A stretch of DNA of 64,000 nucleotides, taken from positions 1 to 64,000 of the forward strand of contig JBMYSZ010000017.1 in assembly GCA_049603835.1 (NCBI GenBank), written 5' to 3'. The notes beneath the pieces are model-generated. The model searched no databases. It was not told the origin of the DNA and saw nothing but the letters and a program-made list of their open reading frames with translations. This stretch comes from Mangrovicoccus sp049603835 (GTDB lineage Bacteria > Pseudomonadota > Alphaproteobacteria > Rhodobacterales > Rhodobacteraceae). Position numbers and translations under genes: made by a program. Of the stretch, positions 1 through 8,391 are shown one piece after another. Position 1 is the first letter of the stretch. Every line of letters begins with the position of its first letter.

Positions 1-121
1 TTTTCTGATGGGGGCCGAGCGGGCCGTTGGCCCGCCGCGCCTGGCAGAGGCTCCCACCCGCCCACCCCGCGCTTTGCCCGACCGGAGGGGCAGGTCAGGG
101 GGGATCGTTGCAGCCGTGGGG

Positions 122-1021
122 TTAAGCGTGCATTGCGGCGCCGATAATATCCATGAAGGCCCGCAATCTTTGGGTTAGGGCCTGGGCATTGGGATAGACG
201 AAACTGACTTGCGCTGCTGGGCTGGTCCAGTCGGGCAAGATCCGCTCTAGCCGGCCGCTGCGCAGATCTTCCGCCACCAGATAGGAGGGAAGAAAGGCGA
301 TCCCAGCCCCGGCCACTGCCGCATCGCGCAGGGCGCTATGGGAGGTCAGGGTCAGCGCCCCGGTCACGCGTGTGGTGATTTCGGTTTTGCCATCGGTCAG
401 GAGCCAAGTTTGGATCAGCCCCACACCGGATAGCAGGCTCGGTTGATCGGTGAGGTCTTTGGGATGCTGGGGCGGTTGCGGCAAGGCACCGGGCGCGGCC
501 ACCAGGACTTGGCAGGCGCTGCCCAGATCCACCGACGCAATGCCGCTATCGGGCGAAGCGCCAATGCGCAGCGCGCCGTCAAACCCGTCTTCGACCAGAT
601 CCGGCTGGCTATCGGTCAGCACGATTTCCAAAGTCAGATCCGGATAGCTGGCCCGGCAGGCGGCTGCCACATGGCCCATATAGATCTGACCAAATAAGAG
701 CGGCGCGGCGATGCGCAGATGGCCGCTGACCCGATGACTTTGTGCGGTCAGGCTGCGGGCGATTTCATCTGCATCGGCTAGGATCCGTTCCGCCCGGCTC
801 AGCACCAGCGCGCCTTCGGCGGTGAGGCGCAATTTGCGGGTTGTGCGTTCGATCAGGCGCACGCCGAGCGCGGCTTCGAGATCCTGGATGCGCTTTGACA
901 CTGTGGATTTTGGCGTGTCGAGCCGCCGTGCCGCGGCCGCGAAAGAGCCTTCCTCAATAACGGCGGAGAACTCTCTGAGCGCGTTGAGATCCAGCGAGCG
1001 TCCGGGATTTTGGTCAAGCAT
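122..1021 (-). CDS. LysR-family transcriptional regulator
   Basis: DNA-binding regulator of about 299 residues, the usual LysR length. An N-terminal winged helix-turn-helix is visible at about residues 6-65 (SFAAAARRL, then PKSTVSKRI), followed by a periplasmic-binding-like effector domain from about residue 90. The HTH with RTTRKLRLT is typical of the CrgA/DsdC-like LysR group that often controls a neighbouring oxidoreductase or hydrolase. ATG at 1021 is preferred over TTG at 1030; neither has a strong Shine-Dalgarno. It lies downstream of the PfkB kinase on the same strand with a 116-base gap, so it may be separately transcribed. Effector and targets cannot be read from the sequence. Confidence 0.9.
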   Translation of the reverse strand: MLDQNPGRSLDLNALREFSAVIEEGSFAAAARRLDTPKSTVSKRIQDLEAALGVRLIERTTRKLRLTAEGALVLSRAERILADADEIARSLTAQSHRVSGHLRIAAPLLFGQIYMGHVAAACRASYPDLTLEIVLTDSQPDLVEDGFDGALRIGASPDSGIASVDLGSACQVLVAAPGALPQPPQHPKDLTDQPSLLSGVGLIQTWLLTDGKTEITTRVTGALTLTSHSALRDAAVAGAGIAFLPSYLVAEDLRSGRLERILPDWTSPAAQVSFVYPNAQALTQRLRAFMDIIGAAMHA

Positions 1022-1137
1022 GTTGGTCAAGGGCGATGTGATTGCGTCAATTTATGTGCTTCCGGTGAAATTACCGGGTAGGATGACGCGTTCTAGTAAA
1101 TTCTTCGCCTGTGTAAAGCCAGCTTTTCGTTCAATTG

Positions 1138-2076
1138 CTAGGCGGGCTGCGGTTCCAGCTCATTTGCCCAAGGGGGATTGGCACCTGCGCGGGTCACGGT
1201 CACCGCTGCTGCGCGGCAGGCAAGCGACAAGGCGGCGTCCAAATCCGCGTCCAGAAGCTGCGCCAATGCGGGCTTGGCCAGTTTCCCACGCGCAAGCAAG
1301 GCGGCCATGGCCCCAGCATTGAAGGTATCGCCCGCGCCGACAGTGTCGGTGACGCTGACTTTCGGCGGGCTGGCTGCGCGACTATGCTGCGCGGTCACCG
1401 CTTCTGCGCCATCGCCGCCACGGGTGATAAAGACCAGGCGGGGGCCGCGATCTAGTAGGGCTTGGGGGCCGGCCTCGGGGCCCGCGATCCAGGCCAGATC
1501 TTCGTCAGAGACTTTGACAATATCGGCCACTGCCAGCATCCGACCCAGCCGAGCGCGATAAGCGGGTTCATCAGTGATGAAACCTGGGCGAATATTGGGG
1601 TCAAGCATGATGGTCCGCTTTGGCGCTTCGCGTAGCACCAGGGCTTCGTAAGCGGTGGCGCAGGGCTCTGACATCAGGCTGATCCCGCCCGCGAACAAAG
1701 CTTGTGGCGCAGTGCCCAGATCAGGCAGATCCTCGGGGCAAAGCATCCGCCCGGCAGTGGCTTCGTCATAGAAGCTGTAGCGTGCCTGGCCGTCGCGCAA
1801 TTCCACAAAAGCCAAGGTCGTGGGCCGCGCGGAACGATGCGCCAGGTCAGAACTGACCCCGCTTTCGGCCAAAAACATGGCCAGCTGCGTGCCAAAGAGA
1901 TCCGTGGATAGCCCAGTGAAGAGCCCCGATTTCACCCCAAGCCGCCCCAAAGCCACCGCAGTATTATAAACCGCGCCGCCAGGTGTGGGCCGTAAAACAG
2001 TCTGGCCGTCCAGTTGACGGGGCAGCATATCGATCAAAGCTTCGCCGCAGCAGAGGATATCAGGCATATCAGTCAT
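1138..2076 (-). CDS. PfkB-family carbohydrate kinase (fructokinase-like)
   Basis: Ribokinase/PfkB-family sugar kinase of 312 residues, normal for fructokinases. The N-terminus (CCGEALIDMLP) and the C-terminal signature DTVGAGDTFNAGA, which carries the catalytic Asp and the anion hole, are both present, and the substrate-contact GGA near residue 34 is seen. It would transfer phosphate from ATP to a sugar in the cytoplasm; fructose is the best guess because the overall pattern matches bacterial fructokinases, but no sugar transporter or isomerase is adjacent to confirm it. Start is the ATG at 2076. The flanking genes (a regulator and a zinc-ribbon protein) do not suggest a pathway. Confidence 0.88.
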   Translation of the reverse strand: MTDMPDILCCGEALIDMLPRQLDGQTVLRPTPGGAVYNTAVALGRLGVKSGLFTGLSTDLFGTQLAMFLAESGVSSDLAHRSARPTTLAFVELRDGQARYSFYDEATAGRMLCPEDLPDLGTAPQALFAGGISLMSEPCATAYEALVLREAPKRTIMLDPNIRPGFITDEPAYRARLGRMLAVADIVKVSDEDLAWIAGPEAGPQALLDRGPRLVFITRGGDGAEAVTAQHSRAASPPKVSVTDTVGAGDTFNAGAMAALLARGKLAKPALAQLLDADLDAALSLACRAAAVTVTRAGANPPWANELEPQPA

Positions 2077-2166
2077 AGAACTTGCATGGCGCAGCTGAAT
2101 TAATAAAGCAACCGGGGTTGTGGGCTAAGAGGCGAGTTTTTGCCCATAAAGTGAATTTTTGTTTGA

Positions 2167-3339
2167 TCAAAATTTTTTCAGCGGGGCGGAAACCAGCCCC
2201 TGATTGACCGCATAGAAATAGCCTAGCCCGGCCGCAATCGCCAAACCAGCCGCAACAGCCAATGCGATTTTCCATGCGGAATAGGGGCGCTCGCCCTGGA
2301 TCCGGCCTGATTGACCATTGATCACCACGCGGTAGCTCTGGCCTTGGTATTTATAGGCCGCGACCCAAATGGGCAGCAGGATATGTTTGAAAGTTACGCC
2401 GCTGATTTGGGTTTGGATATCATTCACCCGCTGGCGATCCCCGCCAATGTCAAACCGCACATCTCGTTCGATCACCCGGTCCATATAGGCGCGGGCTTCG
2501 TGGAATGCCTCATCAAGTTCGATCGTATAGGCTTCGGCCCGCAGCCCGGCGATATATTCGGGAGCGTAAGGTTCTAGCCGCGACAAATCCCAAGGCGGCA
2601 GCGCTTCGGTAAAGCCTTTGGGCAGGGATCGCGCGCCAAGCACCAGCACATCATCAAAGAACCGCGCCACCCGCCCGCCCACAGGGGTCCAGCGGATTTT
2701 TTGCACCATCTCCGTTTTATCCCCGCGCCGGCGGTGTTCGTAATAGACGGTGCCTCTTTGCCCGCGATATTGCGATTGGGTTTGGGCGTCAAAAGTCCAA
2801 TAAGGCACATAAACCCCATCCATGCGCCGGCCTTTGCGCGCCAGTTTTGCCAGGCCCGATGGCGCGAACCATAATCGGCCCAGCCAGGCGGTTAGCTCTT
2901 GCCTGGCGGTGTCTTCATCCAGGGCAAAGGGCAATAACCCGCGCGGTTTGATATGGCGATCTGTGCCGGTGCTGGTCACCACTGGTGTGGCACAGAAGGG
3001 GCATTCGGAAGCATGCACCGCAGGGTCGAACTCCACCTGAGCGCCGCAATTAGGGCAGCTAAGGACCTGAGTTTCCTCCAGATCGGCTTGCGGCAGCTGT
3101 TGGGCCAGGGCTTGGCGAAAATCGAGCTCTTTGATCGCTTGGGTATTTGCCCAGGGTCCAGCGGCCCGATCCGAGATCTCTTCGCTATTGCCGCAATGGC
3201 TGCAGACCAACTGCCCGGCAGCGGGATCAAAGCGCATATTTGCGCCGCAGCTCTCGCAGGGGAAGCGGTGGCTTTGCGGTGTGACGGATGGGCCAGAGGG
3301 CTCAGACGCGCCGGGCGGCGGTGGGGGAATTTGGCTCAT
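2167..3339 (-). CDS. Zinc-ribbon membrane protein, partner of the SPFH/GYF protein
   Basis: Protein of 390 residues with two zinc ribbons near the N-terminus: C28/C31 with C46/C49, and C95/C98 with C113/C116. A long alpha/beta region of unknown function follows (about 125-345), then one C-terminal membrane helix (about 358-382) and a short basic tail, so most of it should face the cytoplasm. Proteins of this shape are often mislabelled as PriA/superfamily II helicase-like because of the ribbons; no helicase motif is present. The N-terminus carries a proline run (residues 5-9, then GA). It is 18 bases downstream of the SPFH/GYF gene on the same strand, so the two are probably co-transcribed. 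I do not assign a function; a role in a membrane-associated scaffold is inferred only from the pairing. Confidence 0.75.
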   Translation of the reverse strand: MSQIPPPPPGASEPSGPSVTPQSHRFPCESCGANMRFDPAAGQLVCSHCGNSEEISDRAAGPWANTQAIKELDFRQALAQQLPQADLEETQVLSCPNCGAQVEFDPAVHASECPFCATPVVTSTGTDRHIKPRGLLPFALDEDTARQELTAWLGRLWFAPSGLAKLARKGRRMDGVYVPYWTFDAQTQSQYRGQRGTVYYEHRRRGDKTEMVQKIRWTPVGGRVARFFDDVLVLGARSLPKGFTEALPPWDLSRLEPYAPEYIAGLRAEAYTIELDEAFHEARAYMDRVIERDVRFDIGGDRQRVNDIQTQISGVTFKHILLPIWVAAYKYQGQSYRVVINGQSGRIQGERPYSAWKIALAVAAGLAIAAGLGYFYAVNQGLVSAPLKKF

Positions 3340-3357
3340 GGCTTGACGACCCTGGCG

Positions 3358-4527
3358 TTAGACGCCCGGCGGCGGTGGCGGCGGCATCACAGTGAAGAGC
3401 TGGGCCAATTCAATCACGGCTTCGGCTTTAAGCCAGCCATCCTGGCCTTGGGTCCAGACATAGCTTTCGCGGGTTAGCTCGCCGCTCGTGACCATGCGCC
3501 CAAGATCCGCCTTGGAAAAAGGCCCCGAAGTTTGACCATTTTTGGCGATATGCCAGACATGTTCGACCGGCGGTGGAGGTGGAGGAGGCGGGGCCGCAGC
3601 GGCAGGGGGCTGGGCCGAATAGCTGGGCCGAGCGCCCCAGGGGCCTGCCGCATGGGCTTGGGGATGGGCATGGCCATAGCCGCCCATTTGCGCCCCTATC
3701 TGCATGCCCATGCCCGCCCCAATCGCTGCACCCATGCCACTGCCTGGCGTGGCGGCGGCGGTGGTCATGGCCTCGGCGGCGGAATATTGAGTATATTGCC
3801 CCAGATCGCCCGCAAGCCCCATAGAGGTGCGCTTGTCCAAAGCCTTTTCCACCGCAGGCGGCAAAGAGATATTTTCGATATAAAGCTCGGGCATCGATAG
3901 GCCATAAGCCTCTAAGGTCGGGGCGATTTCGGCGGCGATGAGCTTGCCCAGATCGGCGGTATTCGCGGCCATATCCAGCACCGGAATGCCAGAGCCCGCC
4001 ACCACGCGGCTGAATTCCTGCACGATGATATTGCGGATGGTGAAGCTTATTTCATCCATGGTGAATTCGCCGTCTGTGCCGACAATTTCCACCATGAAAC
4101 GCGCCGGGTCTTTGATCCGGATCGCATAAGTGCCAAAGGCGCGGATCCGCACCGGCCCAAATTCCGGATCACGCAGGATGATCGGGTTTTTCGTTCCCCA
4201 TTTTAGCCCCGCAAAGCGGGTGGTGGCGACGAAATAGATCTCGGACTGGAAGGGCGAGCGAAAGCCGTGATCCCAATGCTGAAGCGTTGTCATCACCGGC
4301 ATATTATTGGTCTCTAGCATATAGAGGCCGGGGGTGAAGACATCGGCGAGCTGGCCTTCATGCACGAAAACCGCTGCCTGGCCTTCGCGCACTGTGAGCT
4401 TGGCGCCGTATTTGATGGCATTGCCCCGACGCTCGAACCGCCAAACCATGGTGTCGCGACTATCATCGGTCCAGCCAATGACATCGATAAACTCGCCAGA
4501 GAGGAAGTTGAACATATGCACCACCAT
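3358..4527 (-). CDS. SPFH-domain protein with C-terminal GYF_2 domain and proline-rich tail
   Basis: Protein of 389 residues of the family labelled 'virion core protein' or YdjI-like. An SPFH/band-7 domain fills about residues 35-235; a Gly/Met/Ala-rich linker (about 262-300) and an eight-proline run (313-320) lead to a GYF_2 (DUF4339) domain at about 324-378 (VWHIAKNGQTSGPF, then YVWTQGQDGW). The chain ends in six prolines followed by GV. SPFH proteins oligomerise on membranes; no transmembrane helix is seen, so this one is probably peripheral. Two in-frame starts exist (ATG at 4527 and ATG at 4515) without a clear ribosome site; the longer is given. The zinc-ribbon gene follows 18 bases downstream. 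The terminal PPGV and the partner's proline run may be GYF ligands (inference). Confidence 0.8.
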   Translation of the reverse strand: MVVHMFNFLSGEFIDVIGWTDDSRDTMVWRFERRGNAIKYGAKLTVREGQAAVFVHEGQLADVFTPGLYMLETNNMPVMTTLQHWDHGFRSPFQSEIYFVATTRFAGLKWGTKNPIILRDPEFGPVRIRAFGTYAIRIKDPARFMVEIVGTDGEFTMDEISFTIRNIIVQEFSRVVAGSGIPVLDMAANTADLGKLIAAEIAPTLEAYGLSMPELYIENISLPPAVEKALDKRTSMGLAGDLGQYTQYSAAEAMTTAAATPGSGMGAAIGAGMGMQIGAQMGGYGHAHPQAHAAGPWGARPSYSAQPPAAAAPPPPPPPPVEHVWHIAKNGQTSGPFSKADLGRMVTSGELTRESYVWTQGQDGWLKAEAVIELAQLFTVMPPPPPPGV

Positions 4528-4609
4528 GATTTAAGGGCCTTACAGCTTATATAGGCGGTGCGAGCAGCGCAGGCTATGGCGGCATAGTGGCTTTTGGCGG
4601 AGAGAGCTG

Positions 4610-5056
4610 GTGTTTCGGTCTTTCATGGATCTGGCTTTGGATGAGGCGCGGGCAGCGGCAGAGCGCGGCGAGGTGCCGGTGGGTGCGGTGCTTTTGAATG
4701 CGGCGGGCGAGGTGGTGGCACGGGCCGGCAACCGCACCCGCGAGCTGAACGACCCAACCGCTCATGCCGAGATCTTGGTGCTGCGGGCTGCTTGCGCCGC
4801 TGCCGGGTCCGAGCGGCTGCCGGGCTATGTGCTTTATGTGACGCTAGAGCCTTGCGCCATGTGCGCGGCAGCTTTGGCGGCGGCGCGGCTGGGGCGGGTG
4901 GTCTATGGCGCGTCAGATCCCAAGAGTGGCGGGGTAGATCACGGGGCGCGGGTGTTTGAGCATCCGCAAGCCCATCACCGGCCTGAAGTGGTGAGCGGTG
5001 TGGCGGCGAAAGCTGCGGAAGAGCTGCTGAAAGCTTTCTTTGCGGCTAAGCGCTAG
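4610..5056 (+). CDS. tadA: tRNA-specific adenosine deaminase TadA
   Basis: Zinc-dependent nucleoside deaminase of 148 residues that converts A34 of tRNA-Arg(ACG) to inosine. The CDA-fold active site is complete: H52-A-E54 (zinc ligand and proton shuttle) and P81-C82-A-M-C85 (the other two zinc ligands). Length and the C-terminal helix agree with TadA rather than cytosine deaminase. GTG at 4610 is taken as start; a GGAGAGAG tract sits just before it (somewhat close), and an ATG at 4625 is the alternative. It is transcribed away from the SPFH gene and faces the UPF0173 gene; the space between them holds the first copy of the double-hairpin repeat. Confidence 0.92.
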   Translation: MFRSFMDLALDEARAAAERGEVPVGAVLLNAAGEVVARAGNRTRELNDPTAHAEILVLRAACAAAGSERLPGYVLYVTLEPCAMCAAALAAARLGRVVYGASDPKSGGVDHGARVFEHPQAHHRPEVVSGVAAKAAEELLKAFFAAKR

Positions 5057-5088
5057 GCTGTCGTGCAAATTCAGTTGCAGTGGGGCTA

Positions 5089-5166
5089 TGAGTAGGGTGG
5101 GCAATTTGCCCACCATTTGAGCGAAATCCCAGACTGGGAAGATGGGCATATTGCCCATCCTACTCA
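5089..5166. repeat. Dispersed double-hairpin repeat, copy A
   Basis: Two adjacent palindromes, GGTGGGCAATTTGCCCACC and GATGGGCATATTGCCCATC, are enclosed by TGAGTAGG on the left and its complement CCTACTCA on the right, so the whole 78-base element is also an inverted repeat. It lies between the convergent ends of tadA and the UPF0173 gene. The TGA stop of the minus-strand gene (5166-5164) is the last three bases of the element. Related copies lie at 28684, 48703 and 51044. A role as bidirectional transcription terminator or REP-like element is inferred; there is no U-tract. Confidence 0.85.
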
Positions 5167-5853
5167 AAGCTCAATCGGCTCCATAACCTCCGGTTCGATC
5201 ACATCGACCCCTGGCAAGCCCTGGGTCAAAACCTCTGCTGATTGTTCCAGAAGCGGGAAAGTGCGGTAATGGCAGGGGATAACCGTTTTGAACTTGAAGA
5301 AGCGTTTCGCCGCATAAGCTGCACGTTTCATATCCATAGTGAAATGCCCGCCACAGCACAAAACCCCGATCTCTGGCTCATGCAGCGCTTGGATCAGCTC
5401 CATATCCATGGTCACATCCGTATCGCCTGAGATATAGACGCGCTTGCCCTCTGCCTCTAGCACATAGCCCGCCTCGCCGCCCATATACATAGGCCCATGC
5501 TCGGTGGTCAGCGAAGAGGAATGCACCGCCTGCACCATGGTCACCGCCACTTCGCCAAGCTGCACAGTGCCGCCTTTGTTAAAGCCCACCCCTTCGATGC
5601 TATGAGCCTCGCTCCAATAATTCACGAAGTCAAACGAGCCGACTACAGGAATGCTCAGCTCTTTCGCCATTTCCAGTACACCCATAGCATGGTCGAAATG
5701 TCCATGGGTCAGCAGAATATGAGTTGCGCCAGCGAGCGCCTCTGCGCGGCGGTCTGGGTCAAACAGCGGATTATCGAGCCAAGGATCAAGCAGCAGAACT
5801 TGATCAGCGATTTCAATACGAAAGCCGGAATGGCCGAGCCAGGTGAATTTCAT
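5164..5853 (-). CDS. UPF0173 metal-dependent hydrolase (metallo-beta-lactamase fold)
   Basis: Cytoplasmic metallo-beta-lactamase-fold hydrolase of 229 residues. It starts WLGHSGFRIE and has the zinc-binding HGHFDH at about residues 50-55, a later conserved SGDTD, and the final His in VIPCHYRTFP; these are the hallmarks of UPF0173 (YtkL-type). The physiological substrate of the family is not established. The start ATG at 5853 is preceded by AGGGAGAG at good spacing. The gene ends inside repeat copy A and faces tadA; upstream it is divergent from the ceramidase-like gene, with 48 bases between the starts, so the two promoters must lie back to back. Confidence 0.9.
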   Translation of the reverse strand: MKFTWLGHSGFRIEIADQVLLLDPWLDNPLFDPDRRAEALAGATHILLTHGHFDHAMGVLEMAKELSIPVVGSFDFVNYWSEAHSIEGVGFNKGGTVQLGEVAVTMVQAVHSSSLTTEHGPMYMGGEAGYVLEAEGKRVYISGDTDVTMDMELIQALHEPEIGVLCCGGHFTMDMKRAAYAAKRFFKFKTVIPCHYRTFPLLEQSAEVLTQGLPGVDVIEPEVMEPIEL

Positions 5854-5901
5854 GGGACTCTCCCTAGATTGCTAGGTTAACCATAGGCCGAGGGGCGCAA
5901 G

Positions 5902-6570
5902 ATGGAATGGTGGAAATCAATAGATGGCTATTGTGAGCGAACCGATCCAAGCTATTGGGCGGAACCGGTCAATGCGCTCACAAATATCGGCTTTGTGGTC
6001 GTGGCTCTCCTTTTGTGGCGGCGATGTGAGGGGCTAACCCTTGCCCGTTTGCTCTGCGCGCTCTTGGCGGCAATTGGGATTGGCTCTTTCCTGTTTCACA
6101 CCCATGCGCAGCTTTGGGCGATGCTGGCAGATGTTGCGCCCATCGGGCTATTCATCTTGGCCTATCTCTATGCGGCGAACCGCGCCTTTTGGGGCTGGCC
6201 GATTTGGGCGGCGTTGCTTGGCGCAGCCGCCTTCCTGCCCTTCGCCGCACTCACCCTACCGCTGTTCCAATCTCTGCCATTTTTCCATATTTCGGCGGGG
6301 TATTGGCCGGTTGCGCTGCTCATCGCGCTTTATGCCGCCCTGCTTTGGCGTCGCAGCTCTTCTCTTGGCCGGGGGCTTGGACCGGGCCTCGCGCTAGGGG
6401 CAGGGCTGTTATGCTTGTCACTCACGGCCCGCTCACTTGATGAGATCCTGTGCAGCGCCTGGCCTTTAGGGACCCATTTCCTGTGGCATTTGCTCAATGC
6501 GCTAATGCTGGGCTGGATGATTGAGCTCTATCGCCGTCAGATGGTTGCGAGTGGCGCCGCAGACCGCTAA
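5902..6570 (+). CDS. Ceramidase-like (CREST superfamily) integral membrane protein
   Basis: Membrane protein of 222 residues with about seven hydrophobic segments. Key signatures of the alkaline ceramidase/CREST fold are present: an N-terminal YCER...W..EPVNALTN, then SFLFHTHAQLWAMLAD with a conserved Ser, His and Asp, and GTHFLWHLLNA near the C-terminus; together these supply the zinc-site His/Asp residues. Family members hydrolyse ceramides or act as PAQR-like membrane hydrolases; the substrate here is unknown, and bacteria like this usually make few sphingolipids. ATG at 5902 follows GAGGGG. Downstream, gatC starts 39 bases later, so they may share a transcript, although no functional link is apparent. 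Confidence 0.8.
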   Translation: MEWWKSIDGYCERTDPSYWAEPVNALTNIGFVVVALLLWRRCEGLTLARLLCALLAAIGIGSFLFHTHAQLWAMLADVAPIGLFILAYLYAANRAFWGWPIWAALLGAAAFLPFAALTLPLFQSLPFFHISAGYWPVALLIALYAALLWRRSSSLGRGLGPGLALGAGLLCLSLTARSLDEILCSAWPLGTHFLWHLLNALMLGWMIELYRRQMVASGAADR

Positions 6571-6609
6571 GGCTTTGAGCGGATTTTTGAGAAGTAAGGA
6601 CACGCGCCC

Positions 6610-6897
6610 ATGTCGATCGACGAAGGCACCGCGGCCAAAGTGGCAAAGCTTGCGCGGATCAAGGTAGAGGCCGAGGACCTGCCCGCGCTCGCCAGCGAGT
6701 TTAACACCATTCTTGGCTTTATCGAGCAGCTTGGCGAAGTGGATGTAGACGGTGTGGAGCCGATGGTTTCCGTCACGCCCATGCGGCTCAAGCGCCGCAC
6801 TGATGGCGTCACCGATGGCGATAAGCAAGCGCAGGTCCTGGCCAATGCCCCTGATGCGCGCGAAGGATTTTTTGCTGTGCCAAAGGTGGTGGAATAA
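6610..6897 (+). CDS. gatC: Asp/Glu-tRNA amidotransferase subunit C
   Basis: Small subunit (95 residues) of the GatCAB transamidosome, which converts Glu-tRNA(Gln) and Asp-tRNA(Asn) to the amidated forms. The sequence shows the GatC pattern: KVAKLARIKV, then LASEFNTILGFIEQL and the C-terminal DGVTDGD...ANAPDAREGFFAVPKVVE, which wraps between GatA and GatB. Its TAA stop shares one base with the gatA ATG (TAATG), indicating translational coupling. gatB is not in this window, a common arrangement in Rhodobacteraceae. A tRNA-Gln gene at 41 kb is the kind of substrate it serves. Confidence 0.95.
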   Translation: MSIDEGTAAKVAKLARIKVEAEDLPALASEFNTILGFIEQLGEVDVDGVEPMVSVTPMRLKRRTDGVTDGDKQAQVLANAPDAREGFFAVPKVVE

Positions 6898-8387
6898 TGT
6901 CTGAGCTCTCCAAACTGACCATTGCCGAGGCTCGCGATAAGCTGCGTGGCAAGGACATCACCTCTGGCGAGCTGACCGAAGCTTGCCTATCCGCCATTGA
7001 CGGTGCCGGTGCGCTCAATGCGTTTGTGCATAACACCCCGGATCTGGCCCGCGATATGGCGGCCAAAGCCGATGCGCGGCTGGGCGAGGGCTACGCGCCG
7101 TCGCTTTGCGGTATCCCGCTTGGCATCAAAGATCTTTTCTGCACCAAAGGCGTGGCGAGCCAAGCGGCGTCTTCTATTCTGGATGGCTTTACGCCGGAAT
7201 ATGAATCCACCGTGACCACCCAGCTTTGGGAGGCCGGGGCGGTTATGCTGGGCAAGCTCAATATGGATGAGTTCGCCATGGGCTCGTCGAATGAGACCTC
7301 CACCTATGGTAATGCGATCAACCCCTGGCGGCGCGAAGACGATGACGCTGCACTGACACCTGGCGGCTCTTCGGGCGGCTCGGCGGCTGCGGTTGCGGCG
7401 GATCTTTGCCTTGGCGCGACCGGCACGGATACGGGCGGCTCGATCCGCCAGCCCGCGGCCTTTACGGGGATTACAGGGCTCAAGCCGACTTATGGGCGCT
7501 GCTCGCGCTGGGGCATTATCGCCTTTGCGAGCTCGCTGGATCAGGCGGGGCCCATGGGTAAATCTGTGCGCGATTGTGCGATCATGCTCGAAGCCATGGC
7601 GGGCCATGACGCGAAAGACAGCACCAGCGCGGATCTGGCTGTGCCGGATTTCGAGGCCATGCTCACAGGCGATATTCGCGGCCAGAAGATCGGTCTGCCG
7701 AAAGAATACCGCATGGATGGCATGCCGGCGGAGATCGAAAAACTTTGGGCGGATGGCGCGGATATGCTGCGCGATGCGGGGGCGGAGATCGTCGATATCA
7801 GCCTACCGCACACCAAATATGCGCTGCCCACCTATTATGTGATTGCCCCCGCGGAGGCGTCTTCTAACCTCGCGCGCTATGACGGGGTGCGCTATGGCTC
7901 GCGCGCAAAACTGGCCCAGGGCGATGGCATCAATGAGATGTATGAAAAAACCCGCGCTGAGGGCTTTGGCGATGAGGTGAAGCGCCGGATCATGGTGGGT
8001 ACTTATGTGCTCTCGGCGGGTTTTTATGACGCTTACTATAACCAAGCGCGTAAAGTGCGGAGCCTGATCAAACGCGATTTCGAGCAGGCTTTTGCCGATG
8101 GGGTGGATGCGATCCTAACCCCGGCAACGCCTTCGGCGGCTTTTGGCTTGGGCGAGATGATCGATGCGGATCCGGTGCAGATGTATCTTAATGACGTCTT
8201 CACCGTGACAGTGAATTTGGCGGGTCTGCCGGGTATCTCTGTGCCTACGGGTGTGGATGCGAAGGGGCTGCCTTTGGGGCTGCAACTGATCGGAAAACCT
8301 TGGGAAGAAGGCGCGCTGATGAACACGGCTCAGGCCCTGGAAACTGCCGCTGGCTTTGCGGGGAAACCCGCCGCTTGGTGGAGCTGA
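6897..8387 (+). CDS. gatA: Asp/Glu-tRNA amidotransferase subunit A
   Basis: Amidase-signature subunit (496 residues) that releases ammonia from glutamine for tRNA amidation. The Ser-cisSer-Lys triad is readable: Lys in GIKDLFCTKG (about residue 78), then GGSSGGSAAAVA and GTDTGGSIRQPA, which carry the cis-Ser and the nucleophilic Ser. The length is standard for GatA, and YYNQARKVRSLI near residue 380 is a GatA-specific segment. Translation is coupled to gatC by a one-base overlap, and the amidase gene starts only four bases after the gatA stop, so the cluster reads gatC-gatA-amidase. Confidence 0.96.
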   Translation: MSELSKLTIAEARDKLRGKDITSGELTEACLSAIDGAGALNAFVHNTPDLARDMAAKADARLGEGYAPSLCGIPLGIKDLFCTKGVASQAASSILDGFTPEYESTVTTQLWEAGAVMLGKLNMDEFAMGSSNETSTYGNAINPWRREDDDAALTPGGSSGGSAAAVAADLCLGATGTDTGGSIRQPAAFTGITGLKPTYGRCSRWGIIAFASSLDQAGPMGKSVRDCAIMLEAMAGHDAKDSTSADLAVPDFEAMLTGDIRGQKIGLPKEYRMDGMPAEIEKLWADGADMLRDAGAEIVDISLPHTKYALPTYYVIAPAEASSNLARYDGVRYGSRAKLAQGDGINEMYEKTRAEGFGDEVKRRIMVGTYVLSAGFYDAYYNQARKVRSLIKRDFEQAFADGVDAILTPATPSAAFGLGEMIDADPVQMYLNDVFTVTVNLAGLPGISVPTGVDAKGLPLGLQLIGKPWEEGALMNTAQALETAAGFAGKPAAWWS

Positions 8388-8391
8388 TAAA

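Noticed and set aside
1..121. GC hairpin CGGGCC-GTT-GGCCCG near the left edge
   Set aside because: No T-run and no complete gene to its left; it may belong to a terminator of a gene outside the window, but this cannot be judged.
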